This document shows, one piece after another, positions 46,991-56,790 of a DNA stretch of 64,000 nucleotides (within the stretch, counting starts at the first letter, position 1; each line of letters starts with the position of its first letter). The notes beneath the pieces are model-generated. The model made no database searches. It was not told the origin of the DNA and saw nothing but the letters and a program-made list of their open reading frames with translations. The stretch spans positions 76,455,427 through 76,519,426 of the forward strand of contig JBCFYV010011172.1 in NCBI GenBank assembly GCA_039000515.1, given 5' to 3'. The stretch is from Timema cristinae (Eukaryota > Arthropoda > Insecta > Phasmatodea > Timematidae). Position numbers and translations under genes: made by a program.

Positions 46991-49700
46991 TTAGACGAGC
47001 AGGGCTTTGGGACGTCGATGGCACCCACCAGGGTCGATGACGCAGTTCCCAAGCCCCTGGATAAGAGGATTGGTGGCACCGGGAAGTCTGGCGTAGAAGG
47101 ATTGCTCCAGTTTCCAAAAGTGGTCCTTGATGGTAGGCATATCCAGGTCACGATGTAGAGTCTCATTCTGGACATACCAAGGTGCGCCCACAATGATCCT
47201 CGGACACACACTTCGATACGCCTGCATCCTCATATACGTGTCCGCCAGGTGGCCCCAAGCGGGACACGCATAGTCGAGGATTGGTCTGAGCTACTGCTTG
47301 TACAGCGTCAGACCGTTCCTTGTTGACAGGGTGCTATGCCTGTTAAGCAATGGGCCTAAGATTCCCAGCCTTTGCCTCGCCTTTTGGAGTCTCTCTCGTT
47401 ACAGTATCGTCTATAGGTCAGTTTGGTGTCCAGCGTAAGTCCCAGGTACTTAACACTGTCCGCCCATCTAATCTGTTCTCCGAACAGCCAAAGTGGGGCC
47501 GGCCTGTAGAACTTTCTTTTCCATGTGAAGAGCACTGCTGTGCTCTTTCTCACGTTAATACTTGTTCTCCAGGTGGTCAGCCACCCCTCCAACTGCGTCA
47601 GGTGCGTCTGGAGTCACCTCTCCACCAGCTGCCCTCGCTACGACTCCGCTACTAGAGCCGTGTCGTCCACATACAGTGCCAACTTGGTGTCTGGGGATTT
47701 TGGAATGTCGTTCACATACAGACTGAAGAGCAATGGTCCCACCATGGAACCCTGCGGCACTCCAGCCTGGATGCTTCTGACTTGGGAGGTGGCGTTCCCA
47801 AAGGTAGTGGAGAAGGTGTGGTGGGATAGGTAAGATTGTACAACCTTAGCTAGGTAGAAATGCAGGTTCAGGGAGAGGAGTTTTAAAAGGAGACCTTCGT
47901 GCCAAACACGGTCGAAGGCCGTTGCCACGTCGAGAAAGACAGCACAAGTCAGCCTGTTGATGTTGAAGTTCCTCGTGACCTGCTCCACAAGCCGGACAAG
48001 TTGGTTATACATAGCGTGTCCCGCCCGAAAGCCGAACTGCTGTCCACCAAGATTCCCACCTCAAGAACATGTCGGGTCAGTCTCGTCAGTAGTAGTCTCT
48101 TGAACAACTTACACAGACAGTCGAGCAAGCTGATCGGTCGTAGGACGAAGCAAAGGCCGGGTCCTTACCCGTTTATGAAAGCAGAGGACGTTGGCGTGCT
48201 TCCAGAGCTCGGGGAAGTGACTCAGGAACAGGACGGCGTTGAATAACTCCACGTGGAAGTTAATCGCCTCCAAGGGCAGCTTTATGAGGACCACGTTACT
48301 GATACCATAGGGTCCGGGGGCCTTGTTTAGTCTTAGAGCGGCTATCGTCCGTGACATTTCTGTCACCTTCGTGGGTTCAGGTTCATCCAAGGGTCTGTAC
48401 GAGACCCCACCGATGACCTGAGCCACGTGCGCAACGTACACCGGGTCTTACGGGTTGTCACTCAGTACAAATTGCGCCTCTAAGTGCTCAGCGAGAGCAT
48501 CAGCCTTCTCCTAGTCGGAGTTGGCCACCCCGTTGTGACCCACAATAGGTGACCTTAGTGCGGGGACCCACATCAAGTTCCTCGTCATTTGCCACAGGGA
48601 CCTGTCCTGCACGCACAGGCTCTCAATCTTGTCCTCCAAAACACTGTTAAGGTATTCTTGGACCATCTCCCGAACCGCATGGACTTTGCGGCTCCAGTTG
48701 GCCTTGTCTGCTGGGTCCCTTGAGATTTGCCAAGCCTTGCTCAGCCAATTTTTCTCCCGGACGTTGCCTGAGGATAGAATCGGGCAAAAAAGCCTGTGGC
48801 GCCCTCTCAGGACAGTGCCTTGGCGTCGAAGATTCGAGCGACTCTTTAATGGCGGAAGTTATGAGCTCCACACCGCAATCAATTTCTGCTGCTGTTCGAA
48901 AGGTAGGGGTGGGTCCCAACCTCTCTCTCTCAACACATTCGTAAACCTGTCCCAATCAGTGCGCTTTAAGTCGGTTTTTCGGGAGGGTTTATAAAGGACA
49001 CCGCGCTTCCAGGTTCACAAGAACGGGGTTGTGATCCGAGTCTATCTCAGCTAGAGACTTCAGCACTGACCGCCTTCTGATCCCTCTGGAGAAACGAAGT
49101 CTAGGTCGTCCGGGAAGAGGATAGAGGTAGGGGTGGGAGGGCTGGAAGCCACCAGACCGTGTAGATATATGAAGTCTCGGAGCAATCCACCACGAGCGCA
49201 CATAATCCTAGAGCCCCATGAGGGATGTTAGCGTTGAAGTCACCACCGATTAAAACAGGCGTGGTACCTCAAAGCAGCACCTCCATGTCAGCCCTCGTAG
49301 CCCGGTTGAAGCGGCGGTAGGGAGGGAAATAGATGGAAATGAGATGCACTGGGCCGGTCGAGGTCACAAGTTGGATAGCCGATGCTTCCATGTGTTGGAG
49401 GGGAGAAGTGAGATGGCGTGATGGTCAAGGCCCCTCCAGACCAGGACCACCGTCCCGCCCCTTCCCACATTCCCCGCTCGGTCACTCTGATGGCAGATTA
49501 ACTCTGCTAACGAGAACCTCATTGCGGATCACAAGTGAGTTTCTACCAACAATATTACATCGACACGATGCTTATCCAGGAAACTTTCAAGTTCAGCCTT
49601 CTTCCCCGCGACTCCGTTGGTGTTCCAGAGTACGACCGTGAGCTCCTTAAGCACTGGTAGTCCTTATTCGAGTGTACTGCCATGAAATACCAGGTAGAGG
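46991..49700 (-). pseudogene. LINE ORF2: endonuclease and reverse transcriptase, frameshifted
   Basis: Near 49640 the minus strand encodes TVVLWNTNGVAGKKAELESF followed by VDVILLVETHL, the start of an APE-type endonuclease that nicks target DNA. The reverse transcriptase follows: LNKAPGPYGISNVV (near 48310), AVFLDVATAFDRVWHEGL (near 47900-47945, first catalytic Asp), GVPQGSMVGPLLFSLYVND, and LALYVDDTAL (near 47663-47680), where YVDD is the catalytic centre. The thumb region has GWLTTWRTSINVRKSTAVLF and VKYLGLTLDTKLTY. Frame changes between blocks (for example near 48100 and 49300) show the ORF is broken. The domain order and short C-terminus fit the Jockey clade. The enzyme would copy its RNA directly into a nicked chromosomal site. 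Confidence 0.88.
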
Positions 49701-49863
49701 ATGATAGCTCCTGACCAGGTGGCCCGGTTACTCCTCGGAGACTCCTGGCCCTCCTCAAGAGACTCGATAAAAGTCCATGGTCCCATCTCATAATACCCTT
49801 GAGTAGCTCAATGTAAATTTTGAGCTTTGCAGTATCATCCTCAGGTGTGGGGTGGCAGGGGTA

Positions 49864-51773
49864 TCATGGGTATGAGTTGGGAGTGGTAGGAAAGGTTGGA
49901 AGGGTGCAAAGGGTCAAGGGTAGAGGTGAGGGTTGCGGAAGTGGGGGGGGGGGGGCTGGGATAGAGGGAGGAGTGGTCTCGGGCGGGCCCTCGACTGAAA
50001 GGGACGAACCGAATGCTACCGGTTCAGGTAGGGTGGTTTTGGCAGGTGCCTCGACCTGATGTGGAGGGGTTGGTCTTCCTGAAAGGACACTGGCGAAAGA
50101 TTGCACCAGTGGCTTTGGTGTTGGAGCTGGAGTCACTGTCACCCTCCGTCCCGCAACATACCCCGAGGGCTTCTGGCCTTCACTTAGCCCATTCGTAGTC
50201 CCTTCTTGACCCTTGGAGGCACGCACATTCCCTGCCACCCGCAAGGACCTGCACGTGGGACAGCCCTGCCACGCCAAAGAATGAGCTCCTGGCAGTGCAG
50301 GCACTTCGGGGAGATCGTCTCTCCTCCAGGCACCCACCCCTCTCGTGGTCACCACTACAGAACCCATACCTAGGGTTAGCACGGAAATATTTCCGCACAT
50401 GACCAAACCGGAAACAGTTCTTGCACTGAACCGGGCCTCCTGGAGACTTGTACTTCTCCACCCTGACACGGAGTCCGCACAGGACTGATATGGAGTACAG
50501 CCTTGCGGTATGCTCCCCGGGCGTCAGAGAGACAACGAATTTCGGCAACCGCTGCCTATCTCCGGTCTTCTGATCCCGCTTCCATTGGGAGAGCATCTGG
50601 GTGATGGATTTCACGGGGAAGCCCATCTCCACTAACTCTTCCTGGATGTCATCAGGATTTGTCCGTATCAGGAGTCCTTTCACCACGACCTTGACCAGTC
50701 ACTCACGTGCCAACTCGTAGGACCAATGCTGGATCCCCAAGCTCGGCAAGAACTTCTGGAGGGCACGGTAATCTTCCTCCTACTTGCACTGGAGATGCAC
50801 TCGGTCCCCCGGCTGCCTGAACACCTTCACAGGTTCTTGAACCTTGGACCGGATGGCCCTCGCCACCTTGGAGTAGTCCTCCACATCACACAATATGATG
50901 GAAGGGATCTTCCCCTTTGTTTTGCCAGCCAGCCCAGAGCAACTAGTACCAGGATAGGGTTAGCCACGGCTTGCGTTGTTACCCGTAGTTTTACACTGCT
51001 TCCCACCTTTACCCAAAGCTGGCGCACCCTGGCCCGGGCCACCGCTGACCTCGCTCTAATCACCAGAGCTACCGCCTAAATGGTTAGGGTTGCCCCCAGT
51101 AGCTTCCTGGTGTTGTCGGCCTTCCCCCTTCGGAGGGGTCTTACGGTCTGAAATCCTTCAGATTCATCATCGGACCCCTGGCTCAACTCATCGCGCATCA
51201 ACAGGAGGTCTGGTCCTGAATACAGTCTCTTCACGTCCACGGACTCGCACGAGCTGTCAACACGCGTGAAGCGTGCAACCCGGTCTTCCGAGTATGATGA
51301 AAATTCAACCGGGCGTTTATTCCCTACCGAACCCCCTTGGCGGGAGGTGTCGGAGTTGACAAGGGTTTTTGAGGTCCTTGCGTTATCGCTTGCGTCGGTG
51401 CCGCTTACAGCGGTCTTTACCGGTGAAGGACAGCTAGGCTCCCCCTGGTCAGGGCTTCCATTGGAATCGTTAGGTCTCCACCCATCGTGCTGGCGATAAA
51501 TTTCCCCATCCTTCCCGGTTTTCGGGCTTTCGGCCCTAAAAAGGGCCTCCAGCACTTTTTGGCCATCGGCGGCACGCTCACCTCCTGTAGTAGGAGGGGC
51601 TTCACTGGGCTCACCTGCATCGTCATTGCTGCCGACGCTTTGAAAGGGGCCGGCACTGTCAAGCGAGCTGAAGCCCGAGGGCGCACTACTGGATGCCCCG
51701 GTGGATCTTCCAGTGGCACACGTGCCTCAGGTAGCTGGAAGGGCCCCACTGGCTTCACCCTGCTGTGCGACAT
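49864..51773 (-). pseudogene. LINE ORF1: gag-like protein with zinc knuckle, frameshifted
   Basis: The first piece (51773-51417) is Pro/Ala-rich. The second (51555-51076) contains GSDDESEGFQTVRPLRRGK, an acidic/basic linker. The third includes PSIILCDVEDYSKVARAIRS near 50890-50840 and the gag-like region TARLYSISVLCGLRVRVEKY. A zinc knuckle follows near 50430-50350: C-x2-C-x4-G/H-type CKNCFRFGHVRKYF and a second Cys/His group. A Pro-rich tail includes a 13-base G/C homopolymer (49943-49955). Such proteins bind the element RNA into particles. Pieces lie in different frames, so this copy is broken or the sequence has indels. Confidence 0.8.
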
Positions 51774-52139
51774 CTAGTGACCGTTCCGAGACCGAGAGCA
51801 CCCCTCGGAAGGGAAGCGGAGTGATATAGTGGCAAGCGCACACACTACGCCACCCCTACCCCCTTTTCCCCTCGAGCCTTCCCCCCTCCCCAGCGCGGTC
51901 CGCTAGATGGGTCACGATCCTCCCCGAGAAACCCAGCGCACCAGTCCGCTAGTTCTAAACCGATCTAAGAGATCGCGCCAGGACAAAGGGCTTGATCAAG
52001 ACAAAGACCTTACCAAAAAAAGGACAACGAAAAACCATTCAAGTGTAAAAATGTGTAACAATAATGTAGTAGCTCTAGTCAGAGTAATTATAGGAGGGTT
52101 AAGATATATATGTTAGCATAAGTTTAGAGAATAAGACTG

Positions 52140-52168
52140 AGGAGGAGGGTTGGGCCCAACCTCCTCCA
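52140..52168. repeat. Near-perfect palindrome in the LINE 5' leader
   Basis: ggaggagggttggg is followed at once by cccaacctcctcc, an inverted repeat with a single base missing on one side. In RNA it would form a strong GC-rich hairpin upstream of ORF1. Confidence 0.8.
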
Positions 52169-52301
52169 GCTGATGAATATTGTCAATGTAAGGAGATAAC
52201 GAAAAAATAGAAATAAACTTCAGACATCTCATCCCAACCCTCTAGGGGCTTTGGGAAGCCATCTATTGGTCTGGTTCCATTTTTTGCAACAACCCTTCCT
52301 G

Positions 52302-52440
52302 CCTTTCCTGCGCTCAGAACCATTCGGGCTGCCACTCTATCTTTCCCACCCTTTCAGCGCTCAGAACCATTCGGGCGGCCACTCGAGCCCTCCTACCTTT
52401 CCAGCGTTCAGAACCATCCGGGTTTCCAACTCCTTCCCGA
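52302..52440. repeat. 47-bp tandem repeats in the LINE 5' leader
   Basis: Three units with cgctcagaaccattcgggc starts at 52311, 52358 and 52405 (the third reads cgttcagaaccatccgggt). Repeats in the 5' leader of LINEs can carry internal promoter activity; that is inference here. Confidence 0.85.
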
Positions 52441-52951
52441 ATTTCCACCCTCACCTCATGACCCCCCCCCCCTCCAAAGCCTTCACAGTACCGCCGTAGC
52501 AAAGGAGGGCGACGCCGCAAAGCCAGGGCAGAACATAACATTTTTTAAAGCCCCTCTCACACCTGCCCCATTCCAATATCCATCCGCTTCATCACCCCAC
52601 GTTCCCCCGCAATTCCTCTCCATGCAACCCGCCTATCAGCTACGATCTCTCTCTCCTCCACCTCCCCTGTATCATCTTCTCGACTACCACTATCTGACCC
52701 TCTCGGACCCAAGAAGGACGCATATCAAATGCCTCTCAAATAAAAAACTGCAGCGGTGACTTCTCGACCTGGGTCTGGATGACGCACCTCCCAATTCCCC
52801 GAAACAAGAAGCGAGCTTAGAAAAACAACCCTGGCTGACTGCGTCCACCTCGCAAGTAATTGGTGAGGTCAAGTTGGCAAATGTTGGCTCTAGGAAGGGC
52901 TGATTCATCACCAGAAGGTGACTCTTGCCGGGTGGGGTAAGCGGCACGCTC

Positions 52952-53279
52952 GAAGGGGAGCACGAGAGCAAGTTCCAACATGTACCGACCAATTGGTCAC
53001 ATCGTGTGGGTCGCAAGTAAGATGTCGGGTTGTCGCGTTTCTCGAAGTTCTGTAATAAAGAAACAGAGAAAACAAAATATTAGTAATTTTGGGTGGGAAA
53101 GAGTTTTGGGAAACCGAATAAGTGTTTTTAGAGTTGCGTGTGGAGACACTACTCTATGAGGGGCTGGGTGAGAACCTCCTAAACCACTATTGTCACATCT
53201 AGCTTATCCGAGCAGGGCTTTGGGACGTCGATGACGTAGTTCCCAAGCCCCTGGATAAGAGGATTGGTGGCACCGGGAA
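52952..53279 (-). mobile_element. 5'-truncated second copy of the same LINE (3' end only)
   Basis: It matches 46735-47085: the gagcacgagagcaagttcc start, gtaccgaccaattggtcac, gagacactactctatg, and cccctggataagaggattgg. It encodes only the end of ORF2 (PGATNPLIQGLGN) plus the 3' UTR, and lacks about 18 bases relative to the long copy. Its 3' end abuts the 5' end of the long element in the same orientation, giving a head-to-tail pair. Confidence 0.88.
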
Positions 53280-56250
53280 TTAAGCAAAATGTGAAGCGCG
53301 GGATGACTGTTTTATACAAACTTGTCTGACGTCTTCGAGGATGTTCTCCAGCCAGAAACAAAGGGGGGAGGTGAGTTTGCAAAATTGCGCTGAATGACAA
53401 CTAGTGATAGAAGAAGGCGTGGGGAACATAGAGAAGCAGCTCTGTCATTTAATCGAAGTGGAACCTGAGAGTAAGATGTCGTTTGCTGAACCTCCAGGAA
53501 CCGTCAGCTGGGGCACTTTCCTGAAGTTTGTGTGTTTCCCGGTAACATGATTTCACCGTGAGTTAATATCTGCCACACATTATTAGATTTTATTATTTCT
53601 GAATTTATCGTGTTAATAATGTATATGGAATTCTGAGTGTACGTGTTAAACGGGACGTTTACACGTTACAACTTTCCTACCCCTTTCTTTCAAAGGAACC
53701 CAGGGAGGGTGCAACAGACGGTGGCGATGAAACATCTCACTTGCATTTTACAACTTTGGCGTGGGTGTTAGGATCCACTTCGTTGAGACAGCTTGAGGCG
53801 AAGCATCCAATAATCTCTTTCCCAACAGATGGCACCAACCAGATTAAGACCTTTGCTCCAGATTATGAGCGCAGCTGCAGATGGGAAGGGAGGAAAGGAG
53901 GGAGTCAGTCCCATAATATATAAAACCTCACCTTTGATACACATATAATAAAGAACCAATAACGAACAATCAACTGTAGAATAGCAGCTTTTTAGAAAAA
54001 TATGAACATTAACTATAAAGCTACAAAGTTCAATCCACAAGTGTAACTTGTAAGAACAAACCACTAATAATAACTTGATTCTACCTGAATCGTTATCTTA
54101 CGAATACAAATAATTTTCATAATACATACCATATGCAACACATTAATTTGTTTCTACAAATTTTAATTTACATTTACCTTTAGTTATTTATAATAAAAGC
54201 AAAACCTTAAATTGTTTCTACTAGATCTAGTAGGATCCCAAAAATATATATACAAAAAACATACCTTTACATTTTAGGAGATTACAATAATGAGAAATTT
54301 TTAAAAATTGTGGTCTCGGTGTGTATTTCATAAGTATTAAATTGAACAATAATAGAAACCTAAAAAAAATCGTGATATATAAATTTGATAAAAATAATTA
54401 TCATGGAATAGGTCCCTAAGTGAAAAAAAAGCTTAGCATTGTGACGTTATCCACCCTACCATGTATTTCCCTATATTTTTCTAATATTTGTGAATAGTTT
54501 CCAATTTATTTTCGTTTGAAATTAAGAACTTCAAAGTTCGGCCGTCGCTTAACACGCCGTAATGCCGGCCTTACAAATAATACTATTTACATCCATTTAA
54601 TAAAATAAAATGACTGAAGAAACAACGTATAACATTGTTTTAAATAATTTAAATAAGGAATTTTGACTTAAGGAAGAACACTTACCTTTTATTAAACATA
54701 TTAATTATCCTTCTAAGAAGTTTGTTGACGCTTCTTTTATTTATTTTGAATGTTGACCATGATTGATTTCAACGCATGCGCAGATCAGTCAAACAAGTGA
54801 GTAGCGGTTCTCGTGATTGTAAAAGAGGAAACAAGGCAAGATGTAATTAACTCCAAACTAGCGCGTTTTTCAATTCTGACAGATGGAAATAAACATTTAA
54901 TTCTTTAAGAAAACATTGTTCATATTATTATCATGCAGTTCAATCTTGATCTTAAATTTGGATTGTATTGATTTTTATTTCTAGTCCATAGTCAACATTT
55001 TATATTTTGTTTTAATATATTAGTTTTCTCTTTGGACTTGAAAGTAAAGAATAGTGGGTCTTCTTCCTCGGTGTTGGTCTAACATGGAGCTGAATCTGTG
55101 GAGCTCTTAATTTAATTTATTTTTAAAGTGAAGTAATGGTTGTAAAGTAAAGTGTGAGTAGCAAATGGAAAGCTAAGTATATATGCAAGAGCTAGACTGT
55201 TTACTTTTTTAAGAATGGTGGACGAGTTAACATTAATAAAGTGAAACAAATTTCTGAAGTTGGTGTTGTTTCAGCATGGAATTATTCATGGGTGAGGTCA
55301 AGCCAACTCTTCAACTTTAAACTCGTATTTTTTTTATCAAACATCAGAATTTGTGTAAGAACTTTCAGAAAGACTATCTAATTCAGAGAATTAATTAACA
55401 TTTTATTTTATGTTTAAATAATAATTGTATTGATTTTTTTTCTTCATCTTTTTGTCTCAACAATACCATTTTATTTTGTCAAATTAGAATTATAACTATC
55501 CGGAATTCCATAGGTAGGATTGGGATGTGGTAAAAAAAGGAAACAATAATAAACCCACAAAAGTTCCAATAATTGTTATTTTATACATTTATTTTTATTG
55601 TAGTCAAAATTACATTATATTTCAACAATCCATTTTTATTTAAATTGCTAATGTTTTATTTTAAGTATTCCCCAGTGGTCTCGAGTATTGAGAGTCGTCG
55701 TGCCACTGTCTGAATTAGCCGAGGTAAATGTATTTTTTTTATTATTAATATTTTTTTCTCCTAGATCCTAGGAGTGGCGCCCAACAAATAGCACAATTTT
55801 TATACATCTTGACATTAATTGTTGTTATGTAAACAAGATTCAGAAGACACTGATATTAGACACAGAGTAAATTATAATTCATAAAATACCTTATTTTTTA
55901 TGAAACACTACAACATCAACTTACAAAATAAATATTATATTGGATGGAAATAATATTTTTTTTGCAGCACTGGGCTTTCAAAAGTTTAGAAATATTTTAA
56001 TAATAATAGAACACCTAGCATTTTTTTAACATTCAAAACCCATTACCTCAGAATTCGCTTATTTGTACTTGTAGTCTTCTTGCCAACGTGCGACATATTT
56101 TTGTTGAAAAAAAAAGTACTGCTCCAAATTGTATTTGTTGGTATTTGTATAGTTGAAATTTTTATATAAATAGCCTTTTGAAAAATGCTAACATATTTCT
56201 TTATTCAACCAACATTTTTAACTTTATACTATAATTATTGATATTTTTTA
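53280..56250. other. Unassigned stretch
   Basis: 53280-53560 is still relatively GC-rich and may belong to another mobile element, but no coding block was recognised. Near 54775-54810 a gcatgcgcagat motif (NRF1-like) stands before a caa|gtgagt donor-like site and could be an orphan promoter and leader exon. The remainder is AT-rich. Confidence 0.35.
55676..55723 (+). CDS. Speculative 48-nt internal exon
   Basis: An acceptor-like tattttaagtattccccag precedes 48 bases that read WSRVLRVVVPLSELAE without a stop and end at a gag|gtaaat donor. The segment is less AT-rich than its flanks. No matching exons or family were recognised, so it remains a splice-signal coincidence until transcripts are checked. 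Confidence 0.18.
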
Positions 56251-56253
56251 TAG

Positions 56254-56484
56254 GTATTAATAAAACATTACATCAAAAATGACAGCTGCAGTTCAAGCTG
56301 TGATCACAAATCAGACCTGTGTTTATTTTTATCCTGTGGTAACAGTGTAGAGTGCGAACTGGGTTCATTTTTGTCCAGTGACAGCAATGCGAAGTGTAAA
56401 CTGTCCAGTGGTAGCAGTGTAAATTGTGACTGGTGTTCCATTTTTCATTGTAAAAACGATTGTTTTTTTATTCATTCTATTTGA
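56254..56484 (+). CDS. Cysteine/serine-rich open frame with internal repeats, no ATG
   Basis: From just after an acceptor-like ttttttatag, 76 codons are open to TGA. The protein has ten cysteines, several in SxCxx/xxC spacing (for example LSCGNSVECELGS, SSDSNAKCKLSS, SSGSSVNCDWC). At the DNA level the three central segments are imperfect repeats of about 30-42 bases. There is no start codon, so it would have to be a terminal exon. It could be an exon of a secreted Cys-rich protein, or a short repeat that happens to be open. Confidence 0.25.
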   Translation, partial: VLIKHYIKNDSCSSSCDHKSDLCLFLSCGNSVECELGSFLSSDSNAKCKLSSGSSVNCDWCSIFHCKNDCFFIHSI

Positions 56485-56554
56485 TCCTACCCTACTTTCT
56501 TCCAGGTACGGTACACATTTTTAATTATAAGTTTTTATAAAAATAAAACAACCA

Positions 56555-56751
56555 ATAGACGAGGATATTAAAGCGATGCTTAGCAAGTATTCAACCTGCT
56601 TCTTCATACTAAGATGGAATGCCAGGTCGCCACCGTGGTTCGGATTCCACGTTAAACTGTAGGTCCTTCATTTCATCTCACAATCACCCTACCATTACAC
56701 ATTAGGTAAGTGCGTATAACCCGAACGGGTAGTAAGACGCGGTGCTAATAA

Positions 56752-56783
<32 letters not shown>

Positions 56784-56790
56784 TATTAAA
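56555..56790 (+). mobile_element. SINE, family 2 (plus strand)
   Basis: It has the same head as the element at 31767-31990 (gccaggtcgccaccgtggtt, cggattccacgttaaactgt, ctcacaatcaccctaccatt). The shared tail follows (gcgtataacccgaacgggta, gtaagacgcggtgcta) with about 30 bases of (TAA)n. The exact 5' end is uncertain. Confidence 0.75.

Larger units (their letters stand above)
46735..52951 (-). mobile_element. Jockey-like non-LTR retrotransposon, nearly full length
   Basis: About 6.2 kb in LINE order on the minus strand: a 5' leader with tandem repeats (52951-51774), ORF1 (gag-like with zinc knuckle), ORF2 (endonuclease plus reverse transcriptase), and a short 3' UTR. The 3' boundary is set by homology to a second copy at 52952-53279. 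It is markedly GC-rich against an AT-rich genome. No poly(A) tail is evident. Frameshifts in both ORFs make this copy defective as assembled. Confidence 0.88.

Noticed and set aside
47350..51777. Plus-strand open frames in the LINE
   Set aside because: They are antisense shadows of GC-rich ORF1/ORF2; recognisable gag, endonuclease and reverse transcriptase blocks are all on the minus strand.
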